Origin: Posidonia oceanica
Lineage: Eukaryota; Streptophyta; Magnoliopsida; Alismatales; Posidoniaceae
Reading direction: 5' to 3'
DNA: 64,000 nucleotides
NCBI GenBank assembly: GCA_037176725.1
Contig: JAZBRS010000060.1
Coordinates: 59,486,001-59,550,000, forward strand
Part shown: in pieces, positions 44,935 through 56,436 of the stretch
Layout of the letters: each line of letters begins with the position of its first letter
How positions within the stretch are numbered: position 1 is the stretch's first letter
Notes under the pieces: generated by a model
What the model was told of the DNA's origin: nothing
What the model saw: only the letters and a program-made list of their open reading frames with translations
Databases searched by the model: none
Program-made: the position numbers and the translations under genes

Positions 44935-46250
44935 CGCTGACCTAGAGCGTGTGAGAACAGGGCTGCGACGAGTATTCAAGCGGTGCTTCCTAAGGGGAGC
45001 TATCGTCACAAGTGCGGATAGCTCGGAAGGGGAATGGTCGCGAACTAAGTCACAAAAAGGGGCGCCAACGAGGGTCGGTACTCGAGCTCTGGCAAAGGGA
45101 AACTCGCTTACCGATCATGCTGACACAACAGAAGAAAATCAGGGTTAGAAACTAAAAGATGAATGCAAATGAGTTAGTTAAGTGGCATGAATGATGTGCA
45201 TGCTTTCTAGTATGCCCCCCTTACCTAACTAGTGTTTCCTAGCAAGGCTGTCTACTCCGGGTATCCCTGGATGTACGGGTCACCGACTCAGGTCAGAAAA
45301 AGTAGGTCCCCTGTCTAACTCCCGGCCCAAAGCTCAGGTAATGACAGGGTGGTGCGTTGGTGGCCTCTACCCCGCCAAAGCGTGGGTGGTACCCTCTACT
45401 AACACCGACACGACCCCCGGACAAGGAGGGGATGGACCGACCAACTTATGCCACGCCCAAAGCAGTGGAACAAGAGGCCGGAACCGTCCTTCGCAGACTA
45501 GTAGGTGGACTCAGAGGAGAAGAATGCATGCCCTATATGATGCTTATGCAAAATGATTAGAGTTTTTTATCTTGCACATTTTATTAACCAAAGGGAGTGA
45601 AGGATTGTTTGTAGTCTCTAGTTGCCCCTAGAAGTTCTTTTTACTTGCATTTTTTAGTTAACCATGGGGGAAGCAGACAAGTCTCTACTATCCTAAGCAT
45701 GGCAAGTGCAAAAGGGAAGAAAATCAGTCAAAATGGCAAGCAACCATCATACAACACAACAAAAGGCATGTTCATGGCATGTGCGAGTGTTTGTGAATAT
45801 GATGGTGAAAAAGAAACATTCATCAAGTCAAAAGGCATGTAAGCATAGTATGTGCATGCGTAGTGACATAGCAAGGGTGTAAAAGAAGCATTCAACATCC
45901 AAAAAGCATGTATTTTAGCCAAACAAAGTATGTAGACATGCAATGCGCAAGAATTGAAGCAATAATGAGCAAGTAAGATAAAGTAAGGTAAAAGTAAGCA
46001 GACTGTAAAGGAGATAAGGGCACAAGCAAGACAGTAAGTAAATAAACAAGCAAAGGAGCAAAGCCAGGCAGAAAGAGAGCAAAAATCGAAGCGAAAGAGG
46101 TGCGAGAACCTAAGCGGAGTAGCCACGAAGCGACTTGCTAGGGGTTTGCACAGAAACGCGAGCAAAACAGGCGAAGAAGGCACACAAGGCAGACAGAGCT
46201 GCAAAACAGGCGAGCGAAAAGTCGGGAACGAAAGCCGGAGTCTAGCCTAA
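44935..46250 (-). other. 5' leader of element 2
   Basis: No gene is seen. The part at about 45225-45540 is well conserved in the leader of element 3 (about 53255-53565, other strand). The remainder is A-rich on the + strand. Autonomous Ogre elements have an extra ORF before gag; none is present here. Confidence 0.6.
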
Positions 46251-46268
46251 TCCCCAGCAGAGTCGCCA
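46251..46268 (-). promoter_or_regulatory. Primer-binding site, element 2
   Basis: On the minus strand TGGCGACTCTGCTGGGG starts one base after the LTR end. It begins TGG as needed to pair with a tRNA CCA end. A tRNA-Arg primer is usual for Ogre elements; here the tRNA identity is inferred. Confidence 0.85.
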
Positions 46269-46269
46269 C

Positions 46270-46934
46270 TGTAGCGATCCCGATCGGAATCAGGCTCGCT
46301 GATTTAGCGGCGATTGGATCCGAGGAAGAGGCTCAACTCGAAAACGCTTAAAATCGAGGAGAAAGAGGAAAGATAAGACAAATCAGAGTCGCCACCATGT
46401 CTATTAACGGGAGACAAGGAAAACCGGGGAAATGTGTGAATTAACGCGCAAAACCGAGCAAGAAATGCAAAGCAAAGCAATGCAAAGGAAAACAAATGCA
46501 AACAAATGCAAATGAGATGACTCTAGCCTAGGATAAGGGCAGTACGGTCATTGCGGGCCAGAAGACAGGGCAAGGACTCCTGTTACGTGCGGGGAAGGTG
46601 TTAGGCACCCCCGACACGCCCAAGAATCGGTCTTTCTAGGCTTACGCTCGCATACGCAGGAAAATGCAGGATTGAATGCCTATGTGCCTATAAATGCCTA
46701 AATGAATGATCAAGGTGTGCTCTAAGTGGAGAAAAGCAGGGCAAGGAAGTAAACGTGCTGTCTAAGTGCTCAGCCACGCTGTCTGTGTTCCGAACCGGGC
46801 GAAACCGGGCTCGTGAGAACTCTAGGCAGTAAGCATCACAGCCCTATATGCAAATGCAAGCGAGAAAGCAAAACAACGATAAAACCATGCAATGCAATCG
46901 ACATGCAAGAGAAAACGGCGTAAAGCACGCAAAA
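46270..46934 (-). repeat. 5' LTR of element 2, inner 665 bp
   Basis: It matches 26651-27315 with seven transitions and no indel, then stops at CACGCAAAA where the LTR of element 3 begins. The remaining about 5.2 kb should continue after the right end of element 3, outside the window. Confidence 0.93.
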
Positions 46935-49900
46935 TGTTGACACCCCATTTTGACAGGCTAAATCGTTTGGAGCCGTCCGGTGGCTGCTGGACCCAAATCT
47001 AGACCCAAATCCACACCTCCCTCTCCTTCTTTCCCTTCAAAACAAGCCCAAACTCAACCTAGGATTACCCTCCCTTTCCCGAACCTGAAAACCAACCAAA
47101 ATCCATAGGAAAACTCACCCCTGATGACTTAGCAAACCCACCAAAAAACTTGCAAAATCTCAAACCAGACCCCTCCCAAAAATCCTAGGAAACTTAGGCA
47201 AAAATACCCTTTTTCTACACCTCAAAACCCCTCCAAAACTTCCTCAAAACCAAACCAAAACTCCGGGATCAAAACTAGAAACCCTAGACCCCACACCCGC
47301 CAAGTTTCACCCCTTTCCGAGACTCCTAAGACCCCCTTTTGCTTGGATTATCGTTTTCTCTCTCTGGGATTATCGTTTTCTCTCTCCTCTCTCTCTCTCC
47401 TGATTATCGTCTCTCTTTTCATCCCCTTCTTGCCCTTTCTCTGGCTTGGCTGTGGGCCCCCTTTGTACTCTTATCCTTTCCCTATCTTATTCCTATTTTT
47501 ATTTTATTTTTAGCATTCTCCCTGAATTTTAAAAAATCTTTTCCCTCAAACCTATCTCTTTCCCTTTTATTTTCCTTTTTCCCCTTTTCTTCTTCTTTTC
47601 CTTTTCCTTCTTCTCTCTTTTGCAAAAAAACCATAAAAATCCTTAAAAATCTGTAAAACCCCAAAACACAAAAGAAACAAATCAGAATTCCAAGAAAAGC
47701 AACTAAAAAACATTAAACAAATGATTAAAAACTCAAACTTAACTAAATCAAGCTAAAAAGAAAATCAAGCATGCAAACTAAAAAATGCAAAACAAACTAA
47801 AAGAAAATACTGTAAAATCAAGTAAAAAACTAAAATAAAGTCAGAACCTACCCAAGATAGAAACCCCACTAAAAGAATTAAAAAACGAACCCTAAAGAGA
47901 AGAATTAAAAAATCAAACACCAAAACAAGTAATTAAAGGAGACAAAAGACTTAACCTAATAAACACAAGAAAAAACAACATAAAACTTAATTAAAAAAGA
48001 AAAAGAAAATACAGTTGAAAGACTTAAGAACACTTAATCAAACCAGGAAAAAACCAACTAAAAAACATCAAGAAGAATTAACAAATAAAAATCAAAAAAC
48101 ATAGTTCAAAAGACTTAAGGAAGAAAAACATAAAAGACTAGAACTAAAAAGCCCAAAACCTTTTCTAATTAATATGAAAATAAATCCTAAAAATCCTAAT
48201 TAACATCCTAAAATACTTAACAAGAAAACACAATCTTAAAAACAATTTAAAAAGATTTAACCAACACTTAATCAAGTGGAAAACAAATTAAAAACAAAGC
48301 AAAGTCCTAAAACCCTAATCAAGCCTAAAACACACTAATTAACCTAAAAAACAGTCATTAAAAATCCAATTAAACACCTAACCCACAACCCAATTCATCT
48401 AATATTTTTATTTATTTTTATCTTATTTTTTCCTATTCTATTTCCCTCCTTCTTTCCATCTTTCTTTCTTTCTTCCTTTTATCTTTTCTTTTCTTCCTTA
48501 CTGGGCTCATCAGCCCGTTTTCCCTTTTTTTTTCCTTTTTTTTTCAAAATCTTCAACCGTAGCCCACAGCTACAGTCGACCTCCGTCTTCCTCCTTCCCT
48601 CCTCCTGCCAGCTGCTACAGGGATCGCTGGCCTGCAGCTCTGCCCGACCTGTCACCTCCTGCTCGAGCCGGACTGGCGTGCGCCGAAGCTTCGTCCGTGC
48701 TCCTGCCATCGCCACTCCGCAGCATTCATTGGTCGCAGACCTGCAAAGCTAAGGGAGGTGTGGTCAGATTTCAGAGGGGAAAAGGAGGGGAGATCAGGGT
48801 GAATTTCAAGAGGAAAGGAGAGGAGAAGAAGAGAGAGTTCACCCGGAAGAGAGAACGGGGGGGCATTCCAGAGCAATCCCAGCAAGAGAGAGAGCCCTTC
48901 CTCCCCAGAAATCCACCAGAAGAAACCGGACTTCCGCCTCTCCCTTCAACAGCAAACCAGAGCCCGAAACTCCTCCAGGGCAACCCAGAATTCACTCCCC
49001 AATCTCACCCAAGCCACCTGCAATTCCTCCCTTCCTTCCCACGGAGAAATAGCCCAGCTTTTCGCCTGAATCCACCTGAAACCCAACCAGAACCCATCTC
49101 GAATCCTTTCTGAAATTCCTAGCACTCCAGTCCATCACATCCTCTCAAACTCCGCCCCGTTACTCACCAAGACACCACCTTCCAGAAGCCCCCGACCTTC
49201 AGCCCTCTCTCCCACCACCGGCAGAGAACTCCACCACAAACACTTTGCCTCGCTACTGCCCAGAAATCAACCCAACCTTCAAACCCACGCCACACGCTCC
49301 AGAACCCTCAGCTAGCTATCCAAACCCCTTCACCGAACCTCCAGCTACCCACCGGAAGCCTCTGCTCGATCTAGAGGGCGACAACCAGCTCCCTTGACCT
49401 CAGGCGACACCTGCGGCACCCAAAAATCCAACTTTCTTCTCTGGGTCGCCGAACTCCGCTCCGAGCGTCCAGGAAGAACCAGAGGACTCCACGGAGCAGT
49501 TCTGGGCGATCGCGAGCCGCTGACGACTCCCGCACACTCCGGACGACTGTCGCCGGCATCTGCAGAGCCCACCGACGTCGGGAGCACGTTCCAGGCGCGG
49601 GAGAAGGTATTTTCTTCCCCCCTCAGCTCTCTCTCCTTCCTCTTCTGCTCTTCCGCCGCTCAGAAGCAAGCTTCCGGCCCTCCCGCTCCGTTTTCGACTT
49701 GCCGGTCAGACCTTCTTCCCCGGCGACAATCTCCAGCCTTCACAGCGCTCCAGCCAGCAGAACAGCTTCCCGATAGCCCCCGGAGCTCCGCACGAACGCC
49801 AGCACCAAGCTCCGCCGGTCTGCGCCTCCCCAACCTCCCCTGTCGGCGGTCTCGAGCACTGCCGGCGTTCTGCTACAGTGTTCGTCGACCGCCGGCGACC

Positions 49901-51052
49901 ACTGTTCATTTATTTTCTTATTTATATAGTTTAGATGTAAACATTGCATGTTTAGCTTAAGTTCTTTAATTTTTGCATTTTAGTCCTTCTGTCATTTATT
50001 ATGCTTAGTTTTAAATTAAATACCATGCTAAATTGCTGTTTTTATTTATATTTTTCAGTATTTGCCTTTCAGTCCTGTCACTGTGCGTTTCAGTTATAAT
50101 ATTTTGTAGTTTAGCCTCTCTGCTTTTGATTTTTGCATGTAGGTCCTGTCTTAAATCAGTCATTTTATTTGCATGCATTTTACCATACTGCATTGCATTC
50201 TAGGTCCCTGCATGTTTCTGTTTTTGCATTTAGGTCCAATGCACTGTAGTAACTTAGGTTCTGATTTTAATTTTTGGTTGATGCATTGCACTTTTGCCCC
50301 TCTGCTTTCTCATTTTTGCACTTAGGTCCATTTTAAATGGACAGTAACCCTTTTGCATGCATATTAGCTTATTGCATTGCATTTCCAACCTTGCATTTTC
50401 AAAAATTGCATTTCAGTCCATGGTCAGTGATTTCAGAGCATATTTTGCATATAAAATTGCATATTTGACCCCTACATGATTTGAAAATCACACATAGAGC
50501 CTTGCATCTTTCAAAAACCATGTAAAAAGACTGTTTTGCCCCTAAGTTGCATTTTAACTCCTATGCTTGCAAAAATTGCATGTAGGCCCTCCACTTGCAT
50601 TCCCGGACTCCCCAGAACCCCTGTTTTCTGGAAAATTTGCATTTTAGCCCCTTTCTTTCTTCAAAATGCTTTTAAATTCCTGTTCTTTCCAAATTGCTTT
50701 TCCTTGTCTTTTCTTGCTTTTGCATGCATTCAGCATCCATCTAGTCTTGCATTTAAGCGTCCCCCTTGCATACACTAGGCACTTTTAACTCCCCTTCACT
50801 TGGGAGGACCTTTTGCACATCCCTAGGGCCTCCTGAACACTTAGATCTGTTCTTCTCCCCTGTTCTGGCCCCTCTGCTCCGAAGCTGCGATATCTTTCAA
50901 TCCGACCGTTGGATCTCCTCAAGTAAGCTGCCCAGGCGACCGCAGCGAAGCGCTCTTCAGCATGGACCAAGCAGATCTCCGATCAGACTCCCGGATCTCC
51001 AGGTATGTCCTCCTGAACCCCTGCACCGCATTCATTTGCATGCCATTTGCAT

Positions 51053-51820
51053 CGTTTTGCGTGCCCTTTAGTTTTCTCGCCTCGTTTTGCGTGTAGTCTT
51101 GTTTTCTTGCACCGTTTTGCGTGCCGCTTCTTTGTCTTGCACCGTTTTGCGTGCCCTTCAGTTTTCTCACCTCGTTTTGCGTGCTTTCAAGTTTTCTCGC
51201 TTCGTTTTGCGTGCCGCTTCTTTGTCTTGCACCGTTTTGCGTGCCCTTTAGTTTTCTCGCTCCGTTTTGCGTGCTTTCAAGTTTTCTCGCCCCGTTTTGC
51301 GTACCGCTTCTTTGTCTTGCACCGTTTTGCGTGCCCTTTAGTTTTTTTCGCTTCGTTTTGCATGCCGCTTCTTTGCCTCGCACCGTTTTGCGTGCCCTTT
51401 AGTTTTCTCGCCTCGTTTTGCGTGTAGTCTTGTTTTCTCGCCCCGTTTTGCGTGCCGCTTCTTTGTCTTGCACCGTTTTGCGTGCCCTTTAGTTTCCTCG
51501 CACCGATTTGCGTGCCCTTTAATTTTCTCGCTCCGTTTTACGTGCTTTCAAGTTTCCTCGCTCCGTTTTGCGTGCCGCTTCTTTGTCTTGCCTCGTGTTG
51601 CGTGCAGTCTTGTTTTCTCGCACCGTTTTGCATGCCCTTTCATTTTCTCGTCTCGTCTTGCGTGCCCTTGTTTCTCTTGCCCGGTTTCGCGCCCTTCTTT
51701 CGTTTTCCGCACCGTTTTACGTCCTTGTTCCATTCCTTGCGTCATTTTGCATGTCGACCTTGTTTTTTTGCATCTTTTCGCATTCTTGCTTTGTTTCTCG
51801 CACCGTCTTGCGCGCTTTAC
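51053..51820 (+). repeat. Expanded 30-bp CGTTTTGCGTG repeats (element 3 LTR)
   Basis: About 25 units of 30 bp occur in an order that itself repeats (endings CTTTAGTTTTCTCGC, CTTTCAAGTTTTCTCGC and CGCTTCTTTGTCTTGC). The 10-codon period gives spurious Phe/Cys-rich frames in all directions. Confidence 0.88.
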
Positions 51821-51888
51821 GCTGTTTCCTCTTGCATGTCGCTTGCATTGCCTGTTTTCCCCGCTGTTTTGTTTTATCGCCCGCATTT

Positions 51889-51898
51889 GCATATAGGG
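51889..51898 (+). promoter_or_regulatory. Possible TATA box of the LTR promoter (element 3)
   Basis: GCATATAGGG precedes GGTGATGCTTACTG, the same context as in the other LTRs. Confidence 0.35.
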
Positions 51899-52523
51899 CG
51901 GTGATGCTTACTGTCCGGAGTTCTCACGAGCCAGGTTTCGCCCGGTTCGGAACACAGACAGCGTTGCTGAGCGCTTAGATTGCACGTTTACTTCCTTGCA
52001 TCGTCTTTCATCACTTAGAGCACACCTTTGAGCATTTAGATAGGCATTCATTGGCACTTAGGCATTCAAAGTCTGCATTTCCCTGCATATGCGAGCGTAA
52101 GCCTAGAAAGATCGATTCTCGGGCGTGTCGGGGGTGCCTAACACCTTCCCCGCGCGTAACAGGAGTCCTTACCCTCTCTTGGCCTGCAATGACCATATTG
52201 CCCTTGTCCTAGGCACGAGTCACATCATTTGCATTCATTTGTATCTCATTTCTTTTGCATTGCCCTACATTACATCTTTTGCTTGGTTTTGCGCGATTAT
52301 TCACGCATTTCCCCGGTTTTCCTCGTCTTCCGATTTAATAGACTTGGTGGCGACTCCGATTTTGTCTTATCTTCTTCTTTTCTTTCCCTTTTTCCCTCTT
52401 TTAAATGTTTTCGAGTTAGGTCTTCCTTCTCGGACATAGCCGCTTATAGTGAGCCTGATTCCGATCGGTGCACGCGAGCTTTGGCATCGTGCATGGACGA
52501 TCCGAACATTGGGATTACTACAG

Positions 52524-52541
52524 TGGCGACTCTGCTGGGGA
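52524..52541 (+). promoter_or_regulatory. Primer-binding site, element 3
   Basis: TGGCGACTCTGCTGGGGA one base after the LTR end. It is identical to the element 2 site over its length. Confidence 0.87.
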
Positions 52542-53845
52542 ATGCTAGACTCCGGCTTTCGCTTTCGCTTTCGCTCGCTTGGGTTTTGCTTTCTTTGTTT
52601 GCTTTTTGTGCCTTCTCTGCCTGTTTTGCTCGCTTTTCTGTGCAAACTCCTAGAAAGTCGCTTTGTAGCTACTTTGCCTAGGCTTTGCACCTCTTTCGTC
52701 TCAGTTTGCGTTCCCTTTCACTTGGCTTTGCTTCTCTGCTTGTTTATTTACTTACTGTCTTGCTTACGCTCTTACTTCCTTTACAGCTTACTTGTCTTTA
52801 TTTTTTGCCTTACTTGCTTATTATTGCTTTAATTATCGCACATCGCATGTCTACATACTTGTTTGGCAATAATACATGCTCTCTGAATGATGAATGCTTC
52901 CTTTTATACACCTTTGCAATGTCACTACGCACGCACATGCCTTGCATACATGCCTTTTGACTTGATGAATGTTTTTCTTCACCATTATGCTCACAAACAC
53001 TTGCACATGCCATGCACATGCCTTTTGTTGTGTTGTATGATTGTTTGCTTGCCATGCTTGACTGATTTTCTTCCCTTTCGCACTTGCCATGCTTAGGATA
53101 GTAGAAACTTGTTTGCTCTCCCCATGGTTAACTAAAAAAGGCAAGTAAAAGAACTTCTAGGAGCAACTAGAGACTCTGAACAATCCTTCACTCCCTTTTG
53201 GTTAATAAAATGTGCAAGATAAAAGGCTTTAATCATTTGCATAAGCATCATATAGGGCATGCATTCTTCTCCTCTGAGTCCACCTACTAGTCTGCGAAGG
53301 ATGGTTCCGGCTTCTCACCCCGATGCTTTGGCATGGTGTGAGTCAGTCGGTCTGTCCCCCCTTGTCCGGGGTCGTGTCGGTGTTAGTGGAGGGTACCACC
53401 TACGCTTTGGTGGGGTAGAGGCCACCAACGCACCACCCTGTCATTACCTGAGCTTTGGGCCGGGAGTTAGACAGGGAGCCTACTTTTCTGACTCGAGTCG
53501 GTGACCCGTACACTTGTGGATATCCGGAGTAGACTACCTATTAGGAAACACTAGATTGGTGAGAGAGAGCATGCTAGAAAGCATACATGACATTCATGCC
53601 ATAACTTAATGCATTTTGCATTTCTTCTTTTTCTAACCCTAGTTTCTTGTTGTGTCTTTAACAGAGTTCAGTAAGCGATCTCCTTAGCCGGAGCTCGGGT
53701 TCCTCTCCTTGCTGACATCTCTGCTGAGACACCTGTACTCGACCATCCTTTTTCTGAGCTACTCGTCTTTGCGAGCATAGCTCCTCGTAGAGCCCGTCCC
53801 CTTTTCCCTCGTCGCAGCCCCGTTTTGACTCGCTCTCGGTCAGCA
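52542..53845 (+). other. 5' leader of element 3
   Basis: No gene is visible. A section at about 53255-53565 is conserved in the element 2 leader, which suggests an RNA function such as packaging. The rest is T-rich with CTTGC-like repeats. Confidence 0.55.
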
Positions 53846-56436
53846 ATGGCCCAGCGCACCGTCGAGACCCCCCTCACCCTTGCCTCGGAGGTGGTTCCCG
53901 CTCCGGCCCCTCCGGCTCCCGTTTCTAACCCCTCTGTGCCCTCTGTGACGCCAGGCTTTTCCCCTCTGTCGTCTGGGGCACCCCAGTTTGCTGTGGGACA
54001 GTGGCAGACGCTCGCTCCTCCTGATCCGGTCGCCGAGTCCATCTTGATGGCCACTTCACGTGTTCTGGAGGCACCACTGACCCCACCTTCTCAGGGTTTT
54101 GCCACTTTTGACCCCCCTTCTGCTGCGGCGACTCTCGCCCTAGGATTCCAGTCTCCCGGACAGTCCGAATCTCTTGGTTCTGGTTCCTCGCCGGCACTGC
54201 AATTCAGTGTTCCCACTGACGGGACACCTGAAGAGCAGTACCAGCAACTGATGGACACTATCCAGCGGCTGCAGGGTATAGCTCTATCAGTCCGCCCTCC
54301 TTCCCCTCCTATTGTTCCTGAGGTTCCTGTGCGGCCTGCTCTCGCACATCTTGCATTGCACTCTGCACTTCCGCCTAGACCATCGTCCCAACTGCTCACG
54401 GTTCCGACGATGGGGGTACGTATTCCGCCTCTTGCATCTGCACCACACCTCACACAGCATGCACCTCCGCCACCTGGTGGCCAATCATTCGGACTGGTGG
54501 GAGCACAGTATCTCGCAGGCCCGTCCCCCGGCATCGCCTCGGTGCGGCCGCTGATGCTCCAACATCCTGCACCCACCGCACAGCATACCATCTATCCTCC
54601 CCCTTTGCATCAGGCTCAGACTTCCACATGCATCCCTCCTTGCACTCCACCACAGCACGGGTATGCCGGCCATCACCTTGCGTCACCAGGCGACGTGATG
54701 GTGGATCCGGAGGAGCACCTCGATGCGACCCAATCGGCATACGTGGTCCCTGTCCTCGCTGCCCCATCACCTGTAGCAGCTATTCCAGACCCCATCAACA
54801 ACAGGATGGATGTTCTGGAGAAAGCACTGCGTCTAGTGTAGGGCACGGACCACCAGACCTACCAGTTTCGAGACCTCTGCTGTTTCCTAGAGGCTGTACT
54901 CCCCCCAAAGTTCAAAATACTGGACTTTGAGAAGTATGATGGTAGGGGCTGCCCCATAGCCCATCTGAAGGCGTACTGCGGTGATCTCGCCCAACTCCAG
55001 GCAGACGAGAGGTTGCTGATCCGCTTGTTCCAAAAGAGTTTGTCTGGTCCGGCCCTCAAGTGGTTCACCTCGCTTGACATGGCTACGATCAAGACTTGGA
55101 ACGACCTAAGCCAGGCGTTCTTGGAACAATACTCCTTCAACCTCGATCTGGTCCCAAAGCGCACGGACTTGATCGCAACCAAGTAGAATCCGGGCGAGCC
55201 GTTCGGGGAGTACGTCGGCCGCTGGCGTGCCCTTGCCTCGCAAGTTCGAGATAGGCCCTCCGACGAGGAATCTATCGAGATCATCATAAAAGGGGCACAG
55301 TCGTCCACCGGAGCTTTGCTTAGCATCCAACCCGTCACAACCTTCACTACTTTGATCCGAGCTGGCACTCGCTAGAGAGTTCGTTGCGGAGTGGCAACTT
55401 CCCCGCACTCTTTGTGCTTGCCAGGCAGGCCCCCGCCAGCAACGACAGTAGTAGCAGCAGCGCCATCAACAACAATAGCAGTCTCAACAACAATCGTCCC
55501 AAGAGGAAGGATCCGCCGAAGCCTGTTGTCGCATACGTCGACTCCCCTGCTGCGCCCGTCCGTCTGGCGTCCCGGCCTGCCCCTCCTCAGATCTATTACG
55601 CACCCGCACCTAGGGCACACTCTACACCACAAATCACTACCACCGCTCGACCGGTCTATCCTGCCGCACCGGTTCAGCAAGGACAATTCCAGAGGCCGAG
55701 ACGGCCACCCATGGAGAAGCGGAAGTTCGCCCCACTGGTGGAACCGCTCACTGCCGTCCTCCCAAAGGTTGCATCGCTCCTGAGATTTCCGGAGGTTCGC
55801 CCGCCACCAAACCCACTACCGCATTGGTTTAAGGCGAACCTTTTCTGCGACTTTCATTGAAGCGTCGGGCATTCGACTGATAGTTGTTTCACTCTCCGGA
55901 ATGCTATCCAGGACTTGATCAAATCGGGAACGATTGTGATCGACACGCACGAGGCATCCACTTCTGCACCATCTCATGCACCTGCATCGGCATCTACCCC
56001 AGCTAATGTTGTCCGCCGCCCCCTGCCGGAGCACTCCTATTCAGGAGACGCAGGGACCTCAGGAATTCACTCCTTGTTTCCTTCTGGGTCTCTCACGTCT
56101 GTGGTAGATCCTTCCGAGCTTATCCATGATGTTTCTACTCCCTTTCCAGTCTCTCTCTATCTTGCAGCTATCGCCGGTTCCGAGTCGGGCGTCCATATGA
56201 TCCGACCGCGCGCCAGGCCGGAGCGTTCTCCTGCATCAGCCGCCATGCTTTCCCGGGCCCAAGCCCCAATACATCTCCTAGCTAGACCTCAGCCGGAGCT
56301 TCCTGTACACCTACTAGCAAGACCTCAATCCCCACCTAGCTTGCCTTCCCAGCTACCCTCCTACCCATGCCCTCCTCAGCCAGTAGCCCCTCTCGTGCTC
56401 GCCGCACGCGCTCCCGTGGTTATTAACCTAACCTAG
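53846..56436 (+). pseudogene. Gag, multiply broken (element 3)
   Basis: It starts at ATG 53846 (MAQRTVETP), matching the start chosen for element 2. The N-terminal Pro-rich part is open to a TAG at 54839 (CAG in element 2). The Gag domain follows from about 54900 with a TAG at 55184 (again CAG in element 2) and a 1-bp deletion near 55371. The zinc-knuckle-like segment at about 55840-55895 is cut by a TGA at 55858 (CGA in element 2), and a TAG follows at 56434. Outside these changes it stays colinear with element 2, including the RPQ/LLARPQ linker to protease. Confidence 0.87.

Larger units (their letters stand above)
26651..46934 (-). mobile_element. Element 2: non-autonomous Tat/Ogre-like retrotransposon (5' LTR interrupted)
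   Basis: Read on the minus strand the order is 5' LTR (46934 to 46270, its outer part displaced by element 3), PBS, leader, gag, protease, integrase core, PMD-like ORF, repeat-rich 3' UTR, PPT and 3' LTR (32491 to 26651). The internal region is 13,778 bp. Reverse transcriptase and RNase H are missing at the same junction as in element 1. Over the 665 bp that can be compared, the two LTRs differ at seven sites, all transitions (about 1.05%), so insertion is recent relative to its family. The 5 satellite bases before the 3' LTR, ATAGG, are the predicted target duplication. Confidence 0.92.
46935..52522 (+). repeat. 5' LTR of element 3 (5588 bp)
   Basis: It begins TGTTGACACCCCATTTTGAC and ends GGGATTACTACA, one base before the PBS. 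Sections follow the same order as in the other LTRs: C/A-rich start, A-rich part (47640-48400), GC-rich part (48550-49900), GCATTTTAGTCC-like section (49950-50760), 30-bp repeats, TATA-like motif and conserved end. Confidence 0.92.

Noticed and set aside
1..46269. Elements 1 and 2 as arms of one giant inverted duplication around the satellite
   Set aside because: The satellite is a single continuous direct array, and the sequence just outside each 3' LTR is the opposite strand of the monomer. Copy-specific stops and repeat numbers also differ. Two independent insertions fit better.
51047..51904. Phe/Cys-rich frames (RFACPLVFSPRFAC-type) in the element 3 LTR and similar frames in the other LTRs
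   Set aside because: By-product of the 30-bp repeat (10 codons), open in several frames.
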